From contig JAAZXY010000003.1 of assembly GCA_014239855.1 (NCBI GenBank), positions 1-64,000 of the forward strand: DNA of 64,000 nt. Reading direction: 5' to 3'. Below are positions 25,831-34,600 of this stretch, one piece after another. Every line of letters begins with the position of its first letter. Positions within the stretch are counted from its first letter, which is position 1. The stretch is from Acidimicrobiales bacterium (GTDB taxonomy: Bacteria; Actinomycetota; Acidimicrobiia; Acidimicrobiales; MedAcidi-G1). The notes under the pieces are model-generated. The model had not been told where the DNA came from. It was given only the letters and a program-made list of their open reading frames with translations, and ran no database searches. The position numbers and the translations under genes are program-made.

Positions 25831-26600
25831 GGAACCAGTAGGCGGGCGTGGGTGAGGAAGGCCGTGTGGGCCACCATCCGATGATCGGGTCGAACGGCGT
25901 CACCGTCCACGTGCCAGGTGCGGTTCAACACCTCGACGGTTTCGGCGAATCGGAACCCGTGGTCGTCCAGCGCTGCACGGAATCGGGTGGCCTGCACGAT
26001 GCTCGGGGTATAGGCCACGATGATCCCGCCGGCGTGGAGCCCCTTCGCGGCGTGGGGTACGACCTCCCACGGCTCCGGCAGGTCGAGGATGACCCGGTCG
26101 TAGTCGTCACCTTCGATGCCCTCGTACGCGTTCCGCATCTGGACGTCGTACCGCCCGAGGGCCTCGTCGCCCAGCATGGTGGTCACGTTGGCCACCGCCC
26201 GGGCAGCGAAGTCGTCGCGGATCTCGTGCCCGGTGACGATCGCCCCGGCCCGCAGGAGGGTCATCGACAGGGCGCCGGAACCGACCCCCGATTCGAGGAT
26301 CCGGGCACCGGGGAACACGTCGGCCAACATGAGGATCGGGCCGAGGTCCTTCGGATAGATGACCTGCGCCCCACGGGGCATCTTCAACACGTAGTCGGCC
26401 ATGGTCGGCCGGAAGGCGGTGAACATCGAGCCACGGCTGGACCGCAGGACGACGCCCTCGTCCGCTCCGAGGATCTCGTCATGGGTGATGACCCCGGTGT
26501 GGGAGTGGAACTCCGCCCCGACCTCCAACTCCACGAGGTACCGGCGTTCCTTCCGGTCGACCAGGAGGACCTGGTCCCCGACCACGAACTGCCGACTCAT
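25827..26600 (-). CDS. trmI: tRNA (adenine-58 N1)-methyltransferase TrmI
   Basis: 257 residues. TrmI makes m1A58 in the T-loop of tRNA using S-adenosylmethionine. N-terminal small beta domain, then the Rossmann methyltransferase domain with motif I ILESGVGSGALSMTLL, acidic residue in TGHEIRDDF and motif IV VILDLPEPWE. The upstream HTGVITHDEI and IYPKDLGPIL segments are typical of TrmI. In mycobacteria the homologue also lies near mpa. Here it follows ttuA with an ATGA overlap; both products modify the tRNA T-loop, since m1A58 and thiolated U54 are neighbours in the structure. Confidence 0.94.
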   Translation of the reverse strand: MSRQFVVGDQVLLVDRKERRYLVELEVGAEFHSHTGVITHDEILGADEGVVLRSSRGSMFTAFRPTMADYVLKMPRGAQVIYPKDLGPILMLADVFPGARILESGVGSGALSMTLLRAGAIVTGHEIRDDFAARAVANVTTMLGDEALGRYDVQMRNAYEGIEGDDYDRVILDLPEPWEVVPHAAKGLHAGGIIVAYTPSIVQATRFRAALDDHGFRFAETVEVLNRTWHVDGDAVRPDHRMVAHTAFLTHARLLVP

Positions 26601-27625
26601 ACCCGTTCCTCCGCCACTGATTCCCCGTCACCCTCTGGCGTGCGGGTCGGACTGAGCGTGACTGCGACCCGGGACCCGTCGCCGGCGGATCCCGGTGGGT
26701 GCCCGGGAAGCGATCCGCCGGCCCGCTCCAGCAGACGACAGAAGGCACAGACCTCACCGCCGGCCGGAGCGCCACAGCGGGCACACGCACCGAGGGTCCG
26801 GTCGCTGCCATCCTCGAACTGGTCGCCAGTGGGAGCGAAGCGGTCCACGGCCCGACTCAGAAATCCTGAGTAGAAGGCCTCCTTGGCGCCCGGCGACTGC
26901 TCCTCGATGGCGTTCAACGCCTCCTTGTAGCCGAGGTGCTTGTTGCCCACGGCCATCGGGCATTCCTCGACGACGTAGTCGATTCCCCGCAGGACGCAGT
27001 ACGCCGCCATCTCCCGCTCGCCGAGGCGGACCAGCGGCTTGACCTTCTTCGGAAACCCGTCGCCCGCCGGAAGGACCGGCCGCTGGCGACCCAGATACTC
27101 CTCCTGCCAGCGAAGGACGTTGCCGAACAGCACCGCCGCTTCGTCATCGAGATTGTGGCCGGTGGCCACCACGTCGTAGCTCCCCCGGCGTGCCGCGTCG
27201 TCGAACAGGTGTCGCTTGGACGTCCCGCACGCGCTGCACGGCACCCGCCGGGCGGCCCGTGCGCCATCGGGAACGTTGAACCCGTAGTCGTCAGGCAGGT
27301 CAACCACCTCGAGGTGGAGACCCCGTTCATCGGCGAACCGTCGGGCGTAGCCCTCTGATGACGCGCTGTAGTCCCCGATGCCCAGACCCAGATAGAGGCC
27401 GTCGACCTCGTACCCGAGCTCGTTCAGGATGTCCCAGAGGGCCAGGGAGTCCTTGCCTCCCGAGACAGCCACCAGCACGCGATCGCCAGGGTCCAACATG
27501 TCGTGCCGGTCAATGGCCTTGGCCACCTGGTCACGACAGAGGCGTAGGAAGTGCTCCACGCAGAAATTGGCGTTGTGGCGGCGGATGTCGATGATCGCCG
27601 GCTCTCTGCAGACCCGGCACTTCAC
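26597..27625 (-). CDS. ttuA: TtuA-like tRNA 2-thiolation enzyme
   Basis: 342 residues. TtuA thiolates U54 of tRNA in thermophiles using a sulfur carrier. An N-terminal zinc site (Cys3, Cys6, Cys22, His25) is followed by the PP-loop SGGKDS (55-60), the ligands of the catalytic [4Fe-4S] cluster (Cys130 and Cys133 in PCSAC, Cys222 in EECP) and a C-terminal zinc finger (CARCGAP then CAFC). The tail of about 35 residues is low complexity. The start is GTG, overlapping the sulfur-carrier stop as GTGA. The adjacent carrier supports a TtuA/TtuB pair; cytidine-32 thiolation (TtcA-like) is a less likely alternative. Confidence 0.87.
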   Translation of the reverse strand: MKCRVCREPAIIDIRRHNANFCVEHFLRLCRDQVAKAIDRHDMLDPGDRVLVAVSGGKDSLALWDILNELGYEVDGLYLGLGIGDYSASSEGYARRFADERGLHLEVVDLPDDYGFNVPDGARAARRVPCSACGTSKRHLFDDAARRGSYDVVATGHNLDDEAAVLFGNVLRWQEEYLGRQRPVLPAGDGFPKKVKPLVRLGEREMAAYCVLRGIDYVVEECPMAVGNKHLGYKEALNAIEEQSPGAKEAFYSGFLSRAVDRFAPTGDQFEDGSDRTLGACARCGAPAGGEVCAFCRLLERAGGSLPGHPPGSAGDGSRVAVTLSPTRTPEGDGESVAEERV

Positions 27626-27852
27626 AACGTCACCCCCGGCGGGGTGCGGACCTGGTCGGCGCCGCCGGAGATGACCGACCGGATCTCGACCTCATCGTCA
27701 TCGGCCAGCATGGCGTCGCCGGGCACCAGCGTGCCGTCCCGGATGACGAGCACCGATTCGCGGTTCAACGACAGACGGGCCAGCAGGGCGGTCACCGCCA
27801 TGGGGCCGGCGAACTCGACGGTCCGGGTCGGATTCCGAAGTTCGACCTGCAT
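27622..27852 (-). CDS. ThiS/MoaD/TtuB-like sulfur carrier with C-terminal tail
   Basis: 76 residues with a ubiquitin-like beta-grasp pattern ([14 protein letters not shown], helix [37 protein letters not shown]). In sulfur carriers the C-terminal Gly-Gly is adenylated and thiocarboxylated. Here Gly63-Gly64 is followed by 12 more residues ([12 protein letters not shown]), so the Gly-Gly is internal and would need trimming. The tail also spans the overlap with ttuA (GTGA). Gene pairing indicates that it delivers sulfur to TtuA. A strong ribosome-binding site (GGAGGGGAG) precedes ATG 27852, which shares one base with the preceding stop. Confidence 0.85.
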   Translation of the reverse strand: MQVELRNPTRTVEFAGPMAVTALLARLSLNRESVLVIRDGTLVPGDAMLADDDEVEIRSVISGGADQVRTPPGVTL

Positions 27853-28109
27853 CAGTTCTCCCCTCCCGAGCCATGGCCGCCGGGGTGATCCGCCGACGAG
27901 GCACGCGGAAGGTGCCGGATCTCCAGTGTCTCGCCGACATCGAGGCGCTCGGTCAACACGATGGGTCGGGGCCGGACAGCACGACGCACGAGACGACCCA
28001 CCACGGTCACGGCCAGAACGATCTGCCACGGACGCGAACCGCCGATGAGGCCCCGCCGGACAGCGTTGCCGAGCAGGCCCGACCCGGGGCCTCCCCGAAT
28101 CCCGGCCAT
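27852..28109 (-). CDS. Small membrane protein, 85 aa, unknown
   Basis: Residues about 25-45 ([19 protein letters not shown]) form one hydrophobic segment, flanked by a Gly-rich N-terminus ([18 protein letters not shown]) and a polar C-terminal half containing [21 protein letters not shown]. The latter looks like a short beta-stranded cytoplasmic domain. I do not recognise the family. Both ends overlap neighbours by one base (TGATG), so it is certainly translated as part of the operon that encodes the sulfur carrier and TtuA. With the two genes upstream it may form a membrane complex, which is inference. Confidence 0.65.
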   Translation of the reverse strand: MAGIRGGPGSGLLGNAVRRGLIGGSRPWQIVLAVTVVGRLVRRAVRPRPIVLTERLDVGETLEIRHLPRASSADHPGGHGSGGEN

Positions 28110-28324
28110 CAGATCCGACGTACCTCAACCACCGTGGACCGGCGCTGACCGGCACGCCGGCCGACCAGCCAGGCCACGGCGACAGCGGTGACCACCACGA
28201 CGGCGACACCAGCCACCAGAGAGGACCGCCGGTCGGACACGAGACCCTCAGAGCCGTCGTTACCACCGACCGTGGCCCGCAGCTCGGCCTCCAGGTCCTC
28301 TCGGGTGATCCGGTCCGCGGCCAT
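28109..28324 (-). CDS. Small membrane protein, 71 aa, unknown
   Basis: An N-terminal soluble stretch with an amphipathic helix ([16 protein letters not shown]) is followed by one transmembrane helix (about 36-54, [19 protein letters not shown]) and a basic end with [16 protein letters not shown]. The family is unrecognised; the layout resembles small subunits found in actinobacterial membrane gene pairs. ATG 28324 is chosen because it shares one base with the upstream stop (TGATG). The frame extending to 28435 lies entirely inside the preceding gene. Confidence 0.65.
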   Translation of the reverse strand: MAADRITREDLEAELRATVGGNDGSEGLVSDRRSSLVAGVAVVVVTAVAVAWLVGRRAGQRRSTVVEVRRI

Positions 28325-28635
28325 CAGCGCTCGGCCTTCTCGCCCAGCGAGTGGCCTCCGGAGATGCGCGAGCCGGCAAGTGCCGCGGTGGCCATCAGGC
28401 CCACGGCGACCACGAGGTACGGCGCCCACGACCACCGACCATCAAGTACCGACCATTCCTGCAACAGCCGGAGGGCGCCGATGCCGAGCAGCACCGCTCC
28501 GCCACCCATCAGGATCGACCCGGCGAGGCCGAGGCCGAGAAACCGCCCCAGGGAACGCAGGGGCTCCACCGTCTCCTGGCGCACGTAGCGCTTGAGCAGG
28601 TCCGGAAGATCGCCGGACTTCAGATCGGGAGCCAT
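28324..28635 (-). CDS. Small two-helix membrane protein, 103 aa, unknown (holin-III-like topology)
   Basis: An N-terminal amphipathic region (LPDLLKRYVRQETVEPLRSL) precedes two hydrophobic segments (about 31-58 and 71-88), then a polar tail. The topology resembles the short membrane proteins annotated as phage-holin-like in actinobacteria, but there is no phage context, so a holin role is not supported. It starts 12 bases after the LON-domain gene. TAGCGT, made partly of that gene's stop codon, lies 9 bases before the ATG and could be an internal promoter for the downstream sulfur-carrier genes. Confidence 0.65.
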   Translation of the reverse strand: MAPDLKSGDLPDLLKRYVRQETVEPLRSLGRFLGLGLAGSILMGGGAVLLGIGALRLLQEWSVLDGRWSWAPYLVVAVGLMATAALAGSRISGGHSLGEKAER

Positions 28636-28647
28636 GGGCCGACCACG

Positions 28648-29310
28648 CTAGCGGCGAGCCTCCGATCCGGCCCCGCCGGGTTCCCCTCCCAGCCTCAGGT
28701 CGACCATCTCCCGGACCTCGGCCACCAGGTGGCCGAGCAGAGCCAGGCGTTCCGAGGCCCGGTCACATTCGAGGAGCTTCTGTCGGTCGTGGATGGAGAT
28801 GGGGGCCAGCGCAGCCAGTTGCAGGACGCCGAGACCCGGATCATCAGCCACCTCGAAGGTCGCCTCGGCCACCGGTTCGCCCAGTTCGCTGAGACCGGCC
28901 AGGACGCCCCGCACCGCTCTGGTGAGGTCCAGGAAGGCCGGCTGGTCGGTCGGGCTGCCGGGTCGATCCGGCATCGGCTCGACCTCGGCCATCGGATACG
29001 GATCGTCGGGCAACCACGTCCGGACCCGGAGCCGTTGCAGCCCGACGGCGGCCACCGACCATCGCCCGTCCGACGCCTGGCGGGCCTCGATCACCCGGGC
29101 CCGGGTCCCGACATCGCACCGTTGCTCGCCGCCGCCCACCTCGCTTCCCCGGCGGATGAGCACGACGCCGAACTCACGGTCCCCCGCCAGCAGATCCACG
29201 ATCATCTGGCGGTAGCGGTCCTCGAACAGGTGCAGCGGCAGAAACCCCGACGGCATCAGGACGGTGCCCAGCGGAAACATCGGCAGACGTCGCACTTCTT
29301 CCACCGTCAC
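28648..29310 (-). CDS. LON substrate-binding domain protein
   Basis: 220 residues carrying only the N-terminal domain of Lon protease. The family start MFPLGTVLMPSGFLPLHLFEDRYRQM and GVVLIRRGSEVGGG are clear, followed by a helical second half with DRQKLLECDRASERL. No ATPase or protease module follows, so it is a stand-alone PUA-like domain protein of the type common in actinobacteria; a role in recognising misfolded proteins or RNA is speculative. It overlaps dacB by 4 bases. Confidence 0.9.
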   Translation of the reverse strand: MTVEEVRRLPMFPLGTVLMPSGFLPLHLFEDRYRQMIVDLLAGDREFGVVLIRRGSEVGGGEQRCDVGTRARVIEARQASDGRWSVAAVGLQRLRVRTWLPDDPYPMAEVEPMPDRPGSPTDQPAFLDLTRAVRGVLAGLSELGEPVAEATFEVADDPGLGVLQLAALAPISIHDRQKLLECDRASERLALLGHLVAEVREMVDLRLGGEPGGAGSEARR

Positions 29311-30782
29311 CCTCCCGAGGTCTCGGGCTCCGCCTGTTCGGACGCGATCGGGTACAGCAGCGGACGGGGCGCCAGCAGGTCGACGCCCGGACCCGCCGGA
29401 TAGGAGAGCATCGAGAGGACCACCTCCTCGTGGAGGTCCCGGATCTCGTACGGCAGCTCCCCGTTGCTGACCAGCGCGAAGGCGAGGCGCCGACCACCCG
29501 GGGTGTCGACCACGCCGGCCAGGCTGGTCACCCCCCGCAACGTCCCCGTCTTGGCCCGGACCCGTCCTTCCCCGGCGGTTCCCACGAAACGCTTCTTCAT
29601 GGTCCCCCCGTCACCGGCCACCGGCAGTGCATCCACCAGGACCGAACCCAGATCGCGATCATCGAGGATGCTGGCCAGGAGCCCGCAGGTCAGGCGGTTG
29701 TCGGGATCCAGTCCGCTTCCATCGTGTGGCACCACGCCGTCGACCGGGTGGCCGGCCGCATCCAGGGCTTCCAGCAGTACCGACAGGCCCCGGACGGTGG
29801 TGCCGCGTTCAGCGGGCGTGCGACCCATCTCCTTGACCAGCAACTCCGCAGTGGTGTTGTCGCTGGCCACGAGCATCTGCTCGACCAGCAGGCGCACGGG
29901 AGCCGAGTCCAGCGACGCCACGGTGCGCCATCCGGGATCGCCGGGCACGGTGCCGGAATCGGCTCGACCGCGGATCACCACACCCCTGGCCTCCAGATGG
30001 TCGTCGAACAGATGGGCCGCCATCCTCGCCGGATCGTCGGACGGCACGCTCAACGAGGATGCCGGGTTCACCTCGTCCCAGCTGGCGAAGCCGTCGTCGA
30101 CCGACAACGCGCTCAACGGTCCGGACTGGATCGAGTAGCCGGGCTTGAAGCGGTCAGGCCATGTCCCCAGGTAGCGGATTCGGTCGTAGCGGGACTCGTC
30201 ACCCACCACCGATCCCCGGACCTCCCGGATTCCCGAGGCCACCACGGCATCGGCCAGATCGGCCAGATCCGAGTAGGCGAAGGGGTCGTCGAAGCGGTCG
30301 GCGTAGGGAGTGGTCATCAGCAGCGGGTCACCGCCGCCGACCAGCCAGAGGTCACCGAGGACCACCCCGTCGAGCGGGGCTTCGGAGACCGTCACCTTCG
30401 TGGTGAGCACCGAGTCGGAGCCCAGGACGACCATGGCGGCCAGCGCGGTCAGCAACTTCTGGGCGCTGGCCGGGGCCATGGGCGTCGACGGCTCCATCGA
30501 GAAAAGGTCACGGCCGTGTTCGGCCACCGACAGGCACGTGCCGGGGGGCAGCGCCGCAACCGGAGCGACCAGACCGTTCCGGAGGCGCTGTTCGGCGGCC
30601 GGCGACTGGAGGAACTCCGGTATCCGACGCACCGACAGGGCCGGCGTGGCCACCGCCGAGGGGGGCCGCCCGAGCTCCACGGGGTCGAAGGCCGCAGCGG
30701 CCAGGTCCGTCCTCTGGGCCTGGAGTCCGGAGAGGACCGCGATGGTGAACAGCAGGAGCGGGAGGACGAGGCGCCGGTTCAC
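29307..30782 (-). CDS. dacB: D-alanyl-D-alanine carboxypeptidase/endopeptidase (PBP4 family)
   Basis: About 491 residues. This secreted penicillin-binding protein trims or cleaves peptidoglycan cross-links. Signal-anchor near the N-terminus (RLVLPLLLFTIAVLSGL). The three catalytic motifs are SxxK in ASAQKLLT, SxN in ASDNTTAE and KTG in RAKTGTLRG; the large insert between the first two is typical of PBP4 (DacB). ATG 30833 is an alternative start. GTG 30782 is preferred because TAGCAT lies 8 bases upstream and the signal peptide then begins at the N-terminus. It heads a nine-gene overlapping operon ending at 25039. Confidence 0.92.
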   Translation of the reverse strand: MNRRLVLPLLLFTIAVLSGLQAQRTDLAAAAFDPVELGRPPSAVATPALSVRRIPEFLQSPAAEQRLRNGLVAPVAALPPGTCLSVAEHGRDLFSMEPSTPMAPASAQKLLTALAAMVVLGSDSVLTTKVTVSEAPLDGVVLGDLWLVGGGDPLLMTTPYADRFDDPFAYSDLADLADAVVASGIREVRGSVVGDESRYDRIRYLGTWPDRFKPGYSIQSGPLSALSVDDGFASWDEVNPASSLSVPSDDPARMAAHLFDDHLEARGVVIRGRADSGTVPGDPGWRTVASLDSAPVRLLVEQMLVASDNTTAELLVKEMGRTPAERGTTVRGLSVLLEALDAAGHPVDGVVPHDGSGLDPDNRLTCGLLASILDDRDLGSVLVDALPVAGDGGTMKKRFVGTAGEGRVRAKTGTLRGVTSLAGVVDTPGGRRLAFALVSNGELPYEIRDLHEEVVLSMLSYPAGPGVDLLAPRPLLYPIASEQAEPETSGG

Positions 30783-30843
30783 GGGGCGACATGCTACGGC
30801 TCGAACCCCGTCGCGGCGGGGCGCCGACGACATGGGACCGTCA

Positions 30844-30860
30844 ATGGATCAGGGATCCAT
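30844..30860. promoter_or_regulatory. 7-bp inverted repeat between dacB and the 30906 gene
   Basis: ATGGATC-AGG-GATCCAT, perfect arms with a three-base spacer, lies in the short gap between divergent genes, about 60 bases before the preferred dacB start and 45 before the other gene. It is a candidate operator for either or both. Confidence 0.4.
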
Positions 30861-30868
30861 CCGACGCC

Positions 30869-30900
30869 CCGAGGTCCCAGGTTCCCGAGGTCCTAGGTTC
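30869..30900. repeat. 16-bp tandem duplication before the 30906 gene
   Basis: Two copies of CCGAGGTCCCAGGTTC (one mismatch). The second copy supplies TAGGTT, the putative -10 box of the downstream gene. Confidence 0.8.
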
Positions 30901-30905
30901 ATGCC

Positions 30906-31325
30906 ATGCAGATCCTCTCCGCACTCTTCTTCGAGGGCATCGACCTCCGGTCCGAGCCCGGCGGAGCGACCCACATCGACCTGACCGGCATCCAGTTCAG
31001 CGCCGCGTCCCCCACCGACGTGCCGGTCACCTGGTCTCCCCATCTGATGGTCGTCGTCCGGTGCCCTGACGACCACAGTGGGCAGGGCGTCCTGGAGGTG
31101 GTCTTCAGTCGCGACGGCGAACAGTTGGCTCGCAACGTCCAGCCGCTGTCGGTGGACCCCGGTCGATTCGGCTATCGCCTGGTGCGTGCCGAGTTGGAGT
31201 TCACGGAGTTCGGCACCGTGGAAGCGGCGTGCCGGGTCGATCAGGGCCCGGCCACCGTCGTGCCCTTCACCCTGCTCCCCCCGCCCGACGCGCCGTCCGA
31301 CGAGCCGCCCAGGGCACCGGCCTGA
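30906..31325 (+). CDS. Conserved actinobacterial-type protein of unknown function (DUF6941-like)
   Basis: 139 residues. The pattern (ILSALFFEGIDLRSEPGG, VEFTxFG-like ends, and VDPGRFGYRLVRAELEFTEFG) looks like the DUF6941 family, a beta-sandwich of unknown role. There is no signal peptide or membrane segment; the C-terminus is Pro-rich. TAGGTT lies exactly 6 bases before the ATG (leaderless). It precedes the FIST gene by 5 bases, so the two are co-transcribed and may share a sensory role. Confidence 0.7.
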   Translation: MQILSALFFEGIDLRSEPGGATHIDLTGIQFSAASPTDVPVTWSPHLMVVVRCPDDHSGQGVLEVVFSRDGEQLARNVQPLSVDPGRFGYRLVRAELEFTEFGTVEAACRVDQGPATVVPFTLLPPPDAPSDEPPRAPA

Positions 31326-31330
31326 GCACC

Positions 31331-32443
31331 GTGGGCTCATACGCCACGGCGGTCAGCCAGCATCCGGATGCCGCGGTTGCCGTCGCCGAGGTGATCGGCC
31401 AGAGCCTCGAACGCACCGGCGAGCGCCCGGGAATGGCCATCCTGTTCACCTCTGGGGCACACGTCGGTCAGGCACCCCGCATCGCCCGAACGGTACGGGA
31501 GGGACTCATGCCGGCAACCCTCCTGGGATGCACGGCCGGCGGGACCCTGGCCCACCGTCAGGAGATCGAGGAGGGTCCGTCCGTCGTCCTGTTCACGGCA
31601 CGGATCGATGGCGTGCAACCGCTTCGACTGGATGGCCCCCGCCTTCCCGACGACCTTCCAGAGGGCACCGCGACGGTGCTGGTGGGCGATCCGTTCACCT
31701 TCGATGCGGCGACCTTCGCTTCGTCGGTCCGCCCTGACCTCACCGTGGTGGGAGGTCTGGCGTCGGCCTCGCCCCGACCGGGTGGAAACCACCTGACTCT
31801 GGGTGACGAGACCTTCACCGACGGAGCCGTGGCTCTGGTCCTGCCCGTCGAGGCAGGCGCCCGGGCCGTGGTGGCCACCGGATGTCGTCCGGTCGGCGAG
31901 CCCATGGTGGTCACCGACGCCGAGGAGAACCGGATACGAAGCCTGGCCGGCCGACCGGCCGTGGAACGACTCCGAAGCCTGCTCTCGTCGGCAGACGAGG
32001 CGGGAGCCGAACGGATCCGGCGGGGACTCCACCTCGGCGTCGTCTTCGATGAGCACCGCGAGGCCTTCGGTGCCGGCGATTTCCTCATCCGTTCGATCAT
32101 CGGAGTCGATCAGGCGACCGGCGCCCTGGCGGTGAGCGACACGGTCCCCGTTGGCACCACGGTGCAGTTCCAGGTGCGCGACGCCGAGGCAGCCACCGTC
32201 GACCTCGACGAGCGCCTGTCAGACCACTCGGCGGGGGCCGCCCTGGCCTTCACCTGCAACGGACGGGGAAGCCATCTGTTCGGCCGTCCCGGACACGACG
32301 CCGAGCATCTGGTCGACGGTCTCGACACCACGGCCGTCGCCGGGATGTCGTGTGCCGGCGAGATCGGCCCGGTGGGCAACGTCCACCACGTCCACGGCTT
32401 CACGGCCTCGGTCCTGCTCCTGGCCCCATTGCTGGGCAAATAG
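31331..32443 (+). CDS. FIST domain (FIST-N plus FIST-C) protein
   Basis: 370 residues. FIST domains are predicted sensors of small ligands, often amino acids. Typical parts: AILFTSGAHVGQAPRIA, LLGCTAGGTLAHRQEIEEG, VVGGLASASPRPGG in FIST-N, then FGAGDFLIRSIIGVDQATGALAVSDTVP and ALAFTCNGRGSHLFGRPGHDAE and MSCAGEIGPVGN in FIST-C. There is no attached signalling domain. GTG 31331 is chosen as the start because it lies 5 bases after the upstream stop and just before the first conserved strand. Confidence 0.85.
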   Translation: MGSYATAVSQHPDAAVAVAEVIGQSLERTGERPGMAILFTSGAHVGQAPRIARTVREGLMPATLLGCTAGGTLAHRQEIEEGPSVVLFTARIDGVQPLRLDGPRLPDDLPEGTATVLVGDPFTFDAATFASSVRPDLTVVGGLASASPRPGGNHLTLGDETFTDGAVALVLPVEAGARAVVATGCRPVGEPMVVTDAEENRIRSLAGRPAVERLRSLLSSADEAGAERIRRGLHLGVVFDEHREAFGAGDFLIRSIIGVDQATGALAVSDTVPVGTTVQFQVRDAEAATVDLDERLSDHSAGAALAFTCNGRGSHLFGRPGHDAEHLVDGLDTTAVAGMSCAGEIGPVGNVHHVHGFTASVLLLAPLLGK

Positions 32444-32445
32444 AT

Positions 32446-32490
32446 CTCCGGGTAACGGGGCGCCGGGCAATCGGTCGCCGGGCAGGCCAG
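32446..32490 (+). repeat. 15-bp tandem repeat just after the FIST stop codon
   Basis: CGCCGGGCAATCGGT (32461) and CGCCGGGCAGGCCAG (32476) follow a more diverged unit at 32446. The array begins three bases after the TAG stop. Confidence 0.6.
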
Positions 32491-32585
32491 AGGGCGCGGA
32501 TAGGGTCCGGACCGATCCATTTCAGCCTGATCAACCACAGCCCGATCCACGACAGCAGGTCCTGCAGCGGCCGAAGGTGAGAGTC

Positions 32586-34559
32586 ATGACGGACGCTCCG
32601 GAGCAACTGGCCACCGACGAACAGCGGGCCATCGACGTGGTTCGTGGTCTGGCCATGGACGCACCCCACGCCGCCCGATCCGGCCATCAGGGCACGGCGA
32701 TGGCGCTGGCGCCGCTGGCCCACGTGCTCTGGACGCGGGTCCTGACCTACGACGCCGACGATCCCTCATGGCCCGACCGTGACCGCTTCATCCTGTCGGC
32801 CGGCCACGCCTCGATCCTGCTGTACTCGATGCTGCACCTCACCGGTCACGGCCTCACCCTCGACGACCTCCGGGAGTTCCGCCAGTGGGGTTCGGCCACC
32901 CCCGGCCACCCCGAGGTCGGCCACACGGCCGGCGTCGAGGTCACCACCGGCCCCCTGGGACAGGGCGTGGCCAACGGTGTGGGCATGGCCATCGCCGAAC
33001 GAAACCTCCGGGCCCGTTTCGGCGCGGAGTTGAGCGACCACCACACCTTCGTGGTGTGCGGCGACGGCGACCTGGCCGAGGGCATCAGCCACGAGGCCGC
33101 CTCGCTGGCCGGTCACCTGGGCCTCGGCCGCCTGATCGCCGTCTACGACGACAACCACGTCACCATTGACGGACCGACCGAACTGGCCCTCTCCGATGAT
33201 GCTCCGGCCCGCTTCCGGGCCTACGGGTGGCACGTCGTGGACCTGGGCGAGGCCGCCGAGGACCTCGACGCCATGGAGGCCGGTATCCGCGAAGCCATGG
33301 CCGTCGACGACCGCCCGTCGCTCGTCGTGCTGCGGAGCCACATCGGTCATCCGTCGCCTGACGTGGACACTTCGGCGGTGCACGGCTACTCCCTGACCGA
33401 TGAGGGCATCAGCGAGACCAAGCAGCGGATGGGGCTACCCGACGAGCCCTTCCACGTGCCCGAGGACGTCTCGACCATGTACCACGCCGCCGGCCGACGG
33501 GGCGCCGGTGCCCGGGCCGACTGGGAGGCCCGTCTGGCGGCGTCCGACGTTGATCGTGCCGTGTGGGATGCCGCGTGGTCCGGGGGCGGCGTCGACGGCT
33601 GGGCCGATGCCCTCCCCACGTGGGAGGTGGGCGCCGCAGTGGCCACCCGCAAGGCCGGCAATGCCTGCCTGCAGGCCCTTCTCGACGTGGTCCCGGGCCT
33701 CATCGGTGGCGGGGCCGACCTGACCGGCAACACCGGTACCACCATCTCGGGCCACGGGGTCCAGGGGCCCGACTGCCCCGAGGGTCGTCAGCTCTTCTTC
33801 GGGGTGCGCGAGCACGCCATGGGGGCCGTCTGCAACGGCCTGGCCCTCCACGGCGGGATGCTCCCGGTGAACGGCACGTTCCTGGTGTTCAGCGACTACA
33901 TGCGGGGCGCGGTGCGCCTCGCCGCCCTCTCCGGAGCGCACAACGTCTTCGTCTGGAGCCACGATTCGGTGGGCGTCGGCGAGGACGGCCCCACCCACCA
34001 GCCGGTCGAGCACGCGGCGGCCCTGAGGACCATTCCCGGCCTCCGGGTGATCCGACCCGCCGACGCCAACGAGACCGCGGCCGCTTGGCGGACCATCGTG
34101 GACGGCACCGGGCCGGCCGCCCTCCTCCTGACCCGTCAGGACGTTCCCGTGCTGCCCGGCACCGACGATCACGCCGCGGTGGCCCGGGGCGGTTACGTGC
34201 TGGCCGACCCCGAGGGCCCGGCCGAGGTCATCCTCATCGGCACGGGCAGCGAGGTCTCCGTGGCCATGGACGCCGCAGCCACCCTGACGGCCGCCGGCCG
34301 ATCGGTCCGCGTGGTGTCGATGCCGTGCATGGAGGACTTCGCGGCACAGGACGCCGACTACCGGGCCTCGGTACTGCCGGGCGACGTCCCCACCCTGTCC
34401 ATCGAGGCCGGCGTGACGTTCGGTTGGGATCGCTGGGCCGACCGCTGCATCGGCATCGACCGGTTCGGCGCTTCGGCACCCGGCGGCCGGGTCATGGCCG
34501 AGTTGGGCATCACCCCCGAGGCCCTGGTGGCCGCCGCCGTTGACCTCCTCTCCGCCTGA
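32586..34559 (+). CDS. tkt: Transketolase
   Basis: 657 residues, full length. This thiamine-diphosphate enzyme moves two-carbon units in the pentose phosphate pathway. Thiamine-binding motif [22 protein letters not shown], then DDNHVTIDG; the pyrimidine domain contains [20 protein letters not shown] and the catalytic Glu; substrate contacts lie in [11 protein letters not shown] and [21 protein letters not shown] 32586 has AAGGTGAG upstream. The transaldolase gene follows after 41 bases, so the non-oxidative pentose phosphate branch is co-expressed. Confidence 0.97.
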   Translation: MTDAPEQLATDEQRAIDVVRGLAMDAPHAARSGHQGTAMALAPLAHVLWTRVLTYDADDPSWPDRDRFILSAGHASILLYSMLHLTGHGLTLDDLREFRQWGSATPGHPEVGHTAGVEVTTGPLGQGVANGVGMAIAERNLRARFGAELSDHHTFVVCGDGDLAEGISHEAASLAGHLGLGRLIAVYDDNHVTIDGPTELALSDDAPARFRAYGWHVVDLGEAAEDLDAMEAGIREAMAVDDRPSLVVLRSHIGHPSPDVDTSAVHGYSLTDEGISETKQRMGLPDEPFHVPEDVSTMYHAAGRRGAGARADWEARLAASDVDRAVWDAAWSGGGVDGWADALPTWEVGAAVATRKAGNACLQALLDVVPGLIGGGADLTGNTGTTISGHGVQGPDCPEGRQLFFGVREHAMGAVCNGLALHGGMLPVNGTFLVFSDYMRGAVRLAALSGAHNVFVWSHDSVGVGEDGPTHQPVEHAAALRTIPGLRVIRPADANETAAAWRTIVDGTGPAALLLTRQDVPVLPGTDDHAAVARGGYVLADPEGPAEVILIGTGSEVSVAMDAAATLTAAGRSVRVVSMPCMEDFAAQDADYRASVLPGDVPTLSIEAGVTFGWDRWADRCIGIDRFGASAPGGRVMAELGITPEALVAAAVDLLSA

Positions 34560-34600
34560 CCAGCCCTTTCCACCAAGCCACCCCACCTCAGGGAGTCCCG

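Noticed and set aside
28324..28635. Prophage holin
   Set aside because: Only the two-helix topology resembles holins; there are no phage genes and the gene is embedded in a housekeeping operon.
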